DNA of 64,000 bases from Dickeya poaceiphila. GTDB lineage: Bacteria > Pseudomonadota > Gammaproteobacteria > Enterobacterales > Enterobacteriaceae. Each line of letters opens with the position of its first letter. Position 1 is the first letter of the stretch. Shown here in pieces: positions 60,552 to 64,000 of this stretch. The stretch lies in assembly GCF_007858975.2 (NCBI RefSeq), contig NZ_CP042220.2:1674001-1738000 (forward strand). The letters are read 5' to 3'. The translations under genes were made by a program, and so were the position numbers. The notes below the pieces were generated by a model, which was given only the letters and a program-made list of their open reading frames with translations, did no database searches and was not told where the DNA came from.

Positions 60552-61604
60552 TCAGTCGGCAAAACGGCTGTCTACCGCATCCGCCAACATGGCCAATAGG
60601 CGTTCGCTGTCCTGCCAGCCGAGGCAGGCATCGGTAATCGACTGACCATAGGTGAGTTGATCGCGATGATGTAACGGTTGGGTGCCTTCCACCAGAAAAC
60701 TCTCTGCCATGACACCGGCGATGGCGCTGGTGCCGCTACGAATCTGGTCGCATACCGACTGTGCGACGGTCAACTGGCGTTGAAACTGTTTCTGGCTGTT
60801 GCCGTGGCTGAAATCTACCACCAGCCGTTCTGGTAGTGAGAATTCCCGTAACGCAGCACAGGCGGCGGTGATGTGTTCTGCCTGGTAATTGGGGGTTTTG
60901 CCACCGCGCAGAATAATATGCCCGGACGGGTTACCGTGGGTTTGATACACCGTCATACGACCGTGTTCATCCGGCGATAAAAACATATGACGCGCGCGGG
61001 CGGCACGGATAGCGTCAACCGCGATACGGACGTTGCCGTCGGTACCGTTTTTGAACCCCACTGGACAGGAGAGCGCAGAAGCCATTTCCCGATGGATCTG
61101 GCTTTCAGTGGTACGTGCGCCGATAGCCCCCCAACTGATGGTATCGGCAATATACTGCCCGGTGACGGTGTCCAGAAACTCGGTGGCGGTCGGCAGGCCA
61201 AGCGCGTTGATATCCAGCAGCAGTTGGCGTGCTTGTGCCAACCCCTCATTGATCAGGAAGCTGCCGTTGAGTTGCGGGTCGGCGATCAACCCTTTCCAGC
61301 CCACCACGGTGCGCGGTTTTTCGAAGTAAGTCCGCATCACGATTTCCAGCCGGTGCTGGTATTGCGTTCGTAATGCGGCCAGCCGCTGTGCGTAGTCTCT
61401 GGCACTATCAATATGGTGAATGGAACATGGGCCAATGATCACCAACAAACGGCGATCTTGTCCGGAAAGAATGTGTTCTATGCGTGCGCGTGAGGCGATG
61501 ACGGTGTCGGCGATCTCCGCTGTGAGCGGAAGCTTGGTCAACAGTTCATGGGGCGTCATCAGACTGGCAAGTCGTTCGCTGCGCGGCTGATCAGTTAGTT
61601 GCAT
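60552..61604 (-). CDS. aroH: DAHP synthase, tryptophan-sensitive type
   Basis: The 350-residue class I 3-deoxy-D-arabino-heptulosonate-7-phosphate synthase catalyses the first step of the shikimate pathway (PEP plus erythrose-4-phosphate). It shows LVIIGPCSIH, RTYFEKPRTVVGWKGLI, GARTTESQIHREMASALSCPVGFKNGTDG and VVDFSHGNSQKQ (metal ligands Cys, His, Glu, Asp by family). It resembles E. coli AroH (348 aa) more than AroF or AroG at the N terminus, and its neighbours ppsR-ppsA are those of aroH. No convincing TrpR operator was found upstream, so feedback class is by homology. GGTGGC/GCCACC forms a hairpin at 61672-61689 in its leader region. Confidence 0.93.
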   Translation of the reverse strand: MQLTDQPRSERLASLMTPHELLTKLPLTAEIADTVIASRARIEHILSGQDRRLLVIIGPCSIHHIDSARDYAQRLAALRTQYQHRLEIVMRTYFEKPRTVVGWKGLIADPQLNGSFLINEGLAQARQLLLDINALGLPTATEFLDTVTGQYIADTISWGAIGARTTESQIHREMASALSCPVGFKNGTDGNVRIAVDAIRAARARHMFLSPDEHGRMTVYQTHGNPSGHIILRGGKTPNYQAEHITAACAALREFSLPERLVVDFSHGNSQKQFQRQLTVAQSVCDQIRSGTSAIAGVMAESFLVEGTQPLHHRDQLTYGQSITDACLGWQDSERLLAMLADAVDSRFAD

Positions 61605-61767
61605 GTGTAATCTCTGAATGTCCGTGAAATTTATCGTATCGATCCCTGTCGGCCTGGTTTACCTTCGGGGAGGTGGCCGTAGAGCCACCAATATGCTTGT
61701 GGGACCGCCTGGCCGCGATGGTCATAGTCTATCACAGGCGACTTGCTACTCCGAGGGATGAAAATAG

Positions 61768-62589
61768 TTAATACATACGCCTATTTATACCCATTAGGTC
61801 AATAATTCTGGCTGATATCTCTTCTACCGAATAATTGGTGGTGTTGATGTAGCGGATCTGGTGACGGCGGAATAACGATTCCACCTCGCTCAGCTCCATA
61901 CGGCATTGTCGCAGCGACGCGTATCGGCTGTTGCCGCGCCGTTCTTCACGGATGGCGGTTAGCCGTTCGGCATCAATGGTTAACCCGAACAGCTTTTGCT
62001 GATAGGGTTTAAGCGCATCCGGCAGCAGCAGGTTATCCATATCATCGGCAGTAAAAGGGTAATTTGCGGCGCGAATACCGAACTGCATCGCCAGATAAAG
62101 ACTGGTGGGGGTTTTGCCGCAACGGGACACGCCGAGCAGAATCACCTGTGCCTGATCGAGGTTGCGCAGCGAAATGCCATCGTCATGAGCCAAGGTATAG
62201 TCGATGGCGGCTATGCGGGCATCGTATTTGGTCAGGTTGTTGGCGGTTAGCCCATGGGTGCGATTGGCCACTGGCGTCGGCGAGACGTTTAATTCCCGCT
62301 GTAGCGGTGCGACCAACGCCTGAACAATGTCCTGACAGAAGCCTTCGCTGCCGATGATGATATCGCGGATAGCCGGAGTGACAATCGAATAGAACACCAG
62401 CGGGCGCACACCGCTCTGGCGGTATAAGGTGTCGATTTGATCACGAACGGTGGTAGCCCGGTGTTCGTTATCGACAAACGGCAGAGTACAGCTGACGGTG
62501 TTAACCGGAAACTGGGACATGACGGCGTGCCCCAACACTTCTGCAGTAATCGCCGTGCCATCGGATACATAAAATACGCTTCTTTCCAT
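61768..62589 (-). CDS. ppsR: PEP synthetase regulatory protein PpsR
   Basis: The 273-residue bifunctional enzyme inactivates PEP synthetase by ADP-dependent threonine phosphorylation and reactivates it by Pi-dependent dephosphorylation. The P-loop [19 protein letters not shown] (about 150-168) and N-terminal [23 protein letters not shown] are diagnostic of the DUF299 family. E. coli PpsR is 277 aa. AAGGAGT precedes the ATG. It is divergent from its target gene ppsA. Confidence 0.96.
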   Translation of the reverse strand: MERSVFYVSDGTAITAEVLGHAVMSQFPVNTVSCTLPFVDNEHRATTVRDQIDTLYRQSGVRPLVFYSIVTPAIRDIIIGSEGFCQDIVQALVAPLQRELNVSPTPVANRTHGLTANNLTKYDARIAAIDYTLAHDDGISLRNLDQAQVILLGVSRCGKTPTSLYLAMQFGIRAANYPFTADDMDNLLLPDALKPYQQKLFGLTIDAERLTAIREERRGNSRYASLRQCRMELSEVESLFRRHQIRYINTTNYSVEEISARIIDLMGINRRMY

Positions 62590-62890
62590 ATCAGACTCCT
62601 TAAATACCCTTGCGGGTTATCATAAGACTTTTGTGCCGAAAATCAGGTGCTTCTGGAATTTTTTAATGAAACGTCATTTCATTATCTTCATGATTGTGAT
62701 GATGTTATTTGACAATATTGAGATTTTTCTGACTTTTGGCAATCTCATCGCGTGAATTCCTCTTTTTTCGTCAGGTTGATCGATTCACCTTTCCGTGCTT
62801 TTTGCAACCCTGTGCTACGCTCATAAAGCCGAAACTCATTTCTGGCGAAATATTTCATACCCTAATTGTATGCAAAAAGGATTATTTTCG
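62590..62890. other. ppsR-ppsA divergent control region
   Basis: 301 bp, no gene. Contains the candidate Cra site at 62667-62681. Confidence 0.5.
62667..62681. promoter_or_regulatory. Candidate Cra (FruR) site for ppsA
   Basis: TGAAACGTCATTTCA is a near-palindrome that fits the left half of the Cra consensus (TGAAWCS) exactly. Cra activates ppsA in E. coli. It lies about 210 bp before the ppsA start. Confidence 0.5.
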
Positions 62891-64000
62891 ATGTCTAACA
62901 ACGGCCCTGATAGGCGTAATGTCCTGTGGTATAACCAGCTTGGTATGCACGACGTTGAGCGGGTGGGAGGTAAAAATGCCTCTCTGGGGGAAATGATCAC
63001 GAATCTGTCGGAGCTTGGGGTGTCGGTTCCGAACGGTTTTGCGACAACCGCCCAGGCGTTTAATGACTTTCTTAACCAGAGCGGCATCAACCAGCGAATC
63101 TATGAACTGTTGGATAGCACTAATGTCGATGATGTCAGCCAACTGACCAACGCTGGCGCACAGATTCGTCAGTGGATCATCGATACGCCATTCCAGCCGG
63201 AGCTGGAACAGGCTATCTGCAGTGCATATCAGCAACTGGCTGACGGTGAACCAGAGGCGTCGTTTGCCGTGCGTTCATCCGCCACAGCGGAAGATATGCC
63301 GGATGCATCCTTCGCGGGACAGCAGGAAACCTTTCTTAACGTACAAGGTATTGATGCCGTGATGGTGGCGGTGAAGCACGTGTTTGCTTCACTGTTCAAT
63401 GATCGTGCTATTTCGTATCGCGTTCATCAGGGCTATGACCACCGTGGCGTGGCGTTATCCGCCGGTGTACAGCGCATGGTGCGCTCCGATCTGGCCGCCT
63501 CTGGCGTGATGTTCACGTTGGATACCGAATCGGGCTTTGATCAGGTGGTGTTCATTACCGCCGCCTGGGGGCTGGGCGAGATGGTAGTGCAAGGCGCAGT
63601 TAACCCGGATGAGTTTTATGTGCACAAACCGACGCTCTTGAGCGGCAAGCCGTCGATCGTTCGCCGCAATATGGGATCGAAAAAAATCCGCATGGTGTAC
63701 GCAGCGACCCAGGAGCACGGTAAACAGGTGCGGGTAGAGGATGTGGAAGACGCGCAGCGCACCCGCTTCTGCCTGAGCGATGACGAAGTGCAGGCGCTGG
63801 CGCATCAGGCGTTGTTGATCGAAAAACATTATGGCCGCCCGATGGATATCGAATGGGCCAAAGATGGTCATACCGGCAAACTGTACATTGTGCAGGCGCG
63901 TCCGGAAACCGTACGCTCCAATGGTCAGGTGATGGAGCGGTATCATTTGCCAGCAGGCGGCAAGGTGCTGGTGGAAGGGCGTGCTATCGGCCACCGTATC
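62891..64000 (+). CDS. ppsA: Phosphoenolpyruvate synthase, 3' end missing
   Basis: The open frame runs from ATG 62891 to the window edge (370 codons, no stop); E. coli PpsA is 792 aa, so about half is seen. The visible part is the N-terminal ATP-grasp-like nucleotide domain: VGGKNASLGEM near residue 26, FAVRSSATAEDMPDASFAGQQETFLNV and VQARPETV, as in PpsA and pyruvate phosphate dikinase. The phosphohistidine and PEP-binding domains are beyond the window. The enzyme turns pyruvate into PEP with ATP for growth on three-carbon sources. Regulated post-translationally by PpsR next door. Confidence 0.96.
   Translation, partial: MSNNGPDRRNVLWYNQLGMHDVERVGGKNASLGEMITNLSELGVSVPNGFATTAQAFNDFLNQSGINQRIYELLDSTNVDDVSQLTNAGAQIRQWIIDTPFQPELEQAICSAYQQLADGEPEASFAVRSSATAEDMPDASFAGQQETFLNVQGIDAVMVAVKHVFASLFNDRAISYRVHQGYDHRGVALSAGVQRMVRSDLAASGVMFTLDTESGFDQVVFITAAWGLGEMVVQGAVNPDEFYVHKPTLLSGKPSIVRRNMGSKKIRMVYAATQEHGKQVRVEDVEDAQRTRFCLSDDEVQALAHQALLIEKHYGRPMDIEWAKDGHTGKLYIVQARPETVRSNGQVMERYHLPAGGKVLVEGRAIGHRI

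Noticed and set aside
61605..61767. TrpR operator upstream of aroH
   Set aside because: No sequence resembling the CTAG-centred trp operator was found, although the gene is AroH-like.

Overview
The window comes from the chromosome of an enterobacterium (order Enterobacterales). Almost every protein reads as a close counterpart of an Escherichia coli K-12 protein. A 127-bp ERIC-type repeat, three OmpF/OmpC-type porins and a plant-associated style glycoside cluster suggest a soft-rot genus (Pectobacteriaceae, most likely Dickeya). The genus is an inference from gene content and was not tested. I see no phage, insertion sequence, CRISPR array, rRNA or tRNA.

Layout. 1-3065: end of ycfP, ndh with a perfect FNR box, and ycfJ with a small upstream ORF. 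3137-8239: a LacI-type regulator divergent from an ExuT-like transporter and a GH31 glycosidase, a small sugar island with no obvious E. coli counterpart. 8428-12244: arylamine N-acetyltransferase, the Hsp70-like yegD, and a CSS-EAL cyclic-di-GMP phosphodiesterase. 12543-21196: mfd, lolCDE, nagK, cobB. 21188-28479: a small unknown ORF, btuCED, nlpC, lplA, a YdiV-like degenerate EAL protein, selO. 28871-31997: ldtD, mepK, gloC. 32096-39727: aspC, three tandem porins, asnS. 39906-44414: divergent pncB and pepN. 44516-48827: ssuEADCB sulfonate operon. 49088-60447: pyrD, zapC, ycbX, rlmL, uup, pqiABC, rmf. 60552-64000: aroH, ppsR and the start of ppsA.

Most of the window is housekeeping: respiration, lipoprotein sorting, repair, translation, cell-wall remodelling, cofactor salvage, sulfur scavenging and stationary-phase ribosome hibernation. 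It stitches together three blocks that lie apart on the E. coli map: ycfP-ndh-ycfJ with mfd-lol-nagK-cobB (about 25 min), btu-nlpC-ydiV-ydiU plus aroH-ppsR-ppsA (about 38 min), and ldtD through rmf (about 21 min). The last block sits inside the second, between selO and aroH.

The least explained parts are the regulator/transporter/GH31 cluster, the porin triplet with its shared promoter design and palindrome-rich spacers, a palindrome plus three 18-bp repeats upstream of ldtD, the possible leader peptide before ycfJ, and a terminator-like hairpin in the pepN leader. All coordinates were counted by eye from the sequence, and family assignments are from memory of the families, without database searches.
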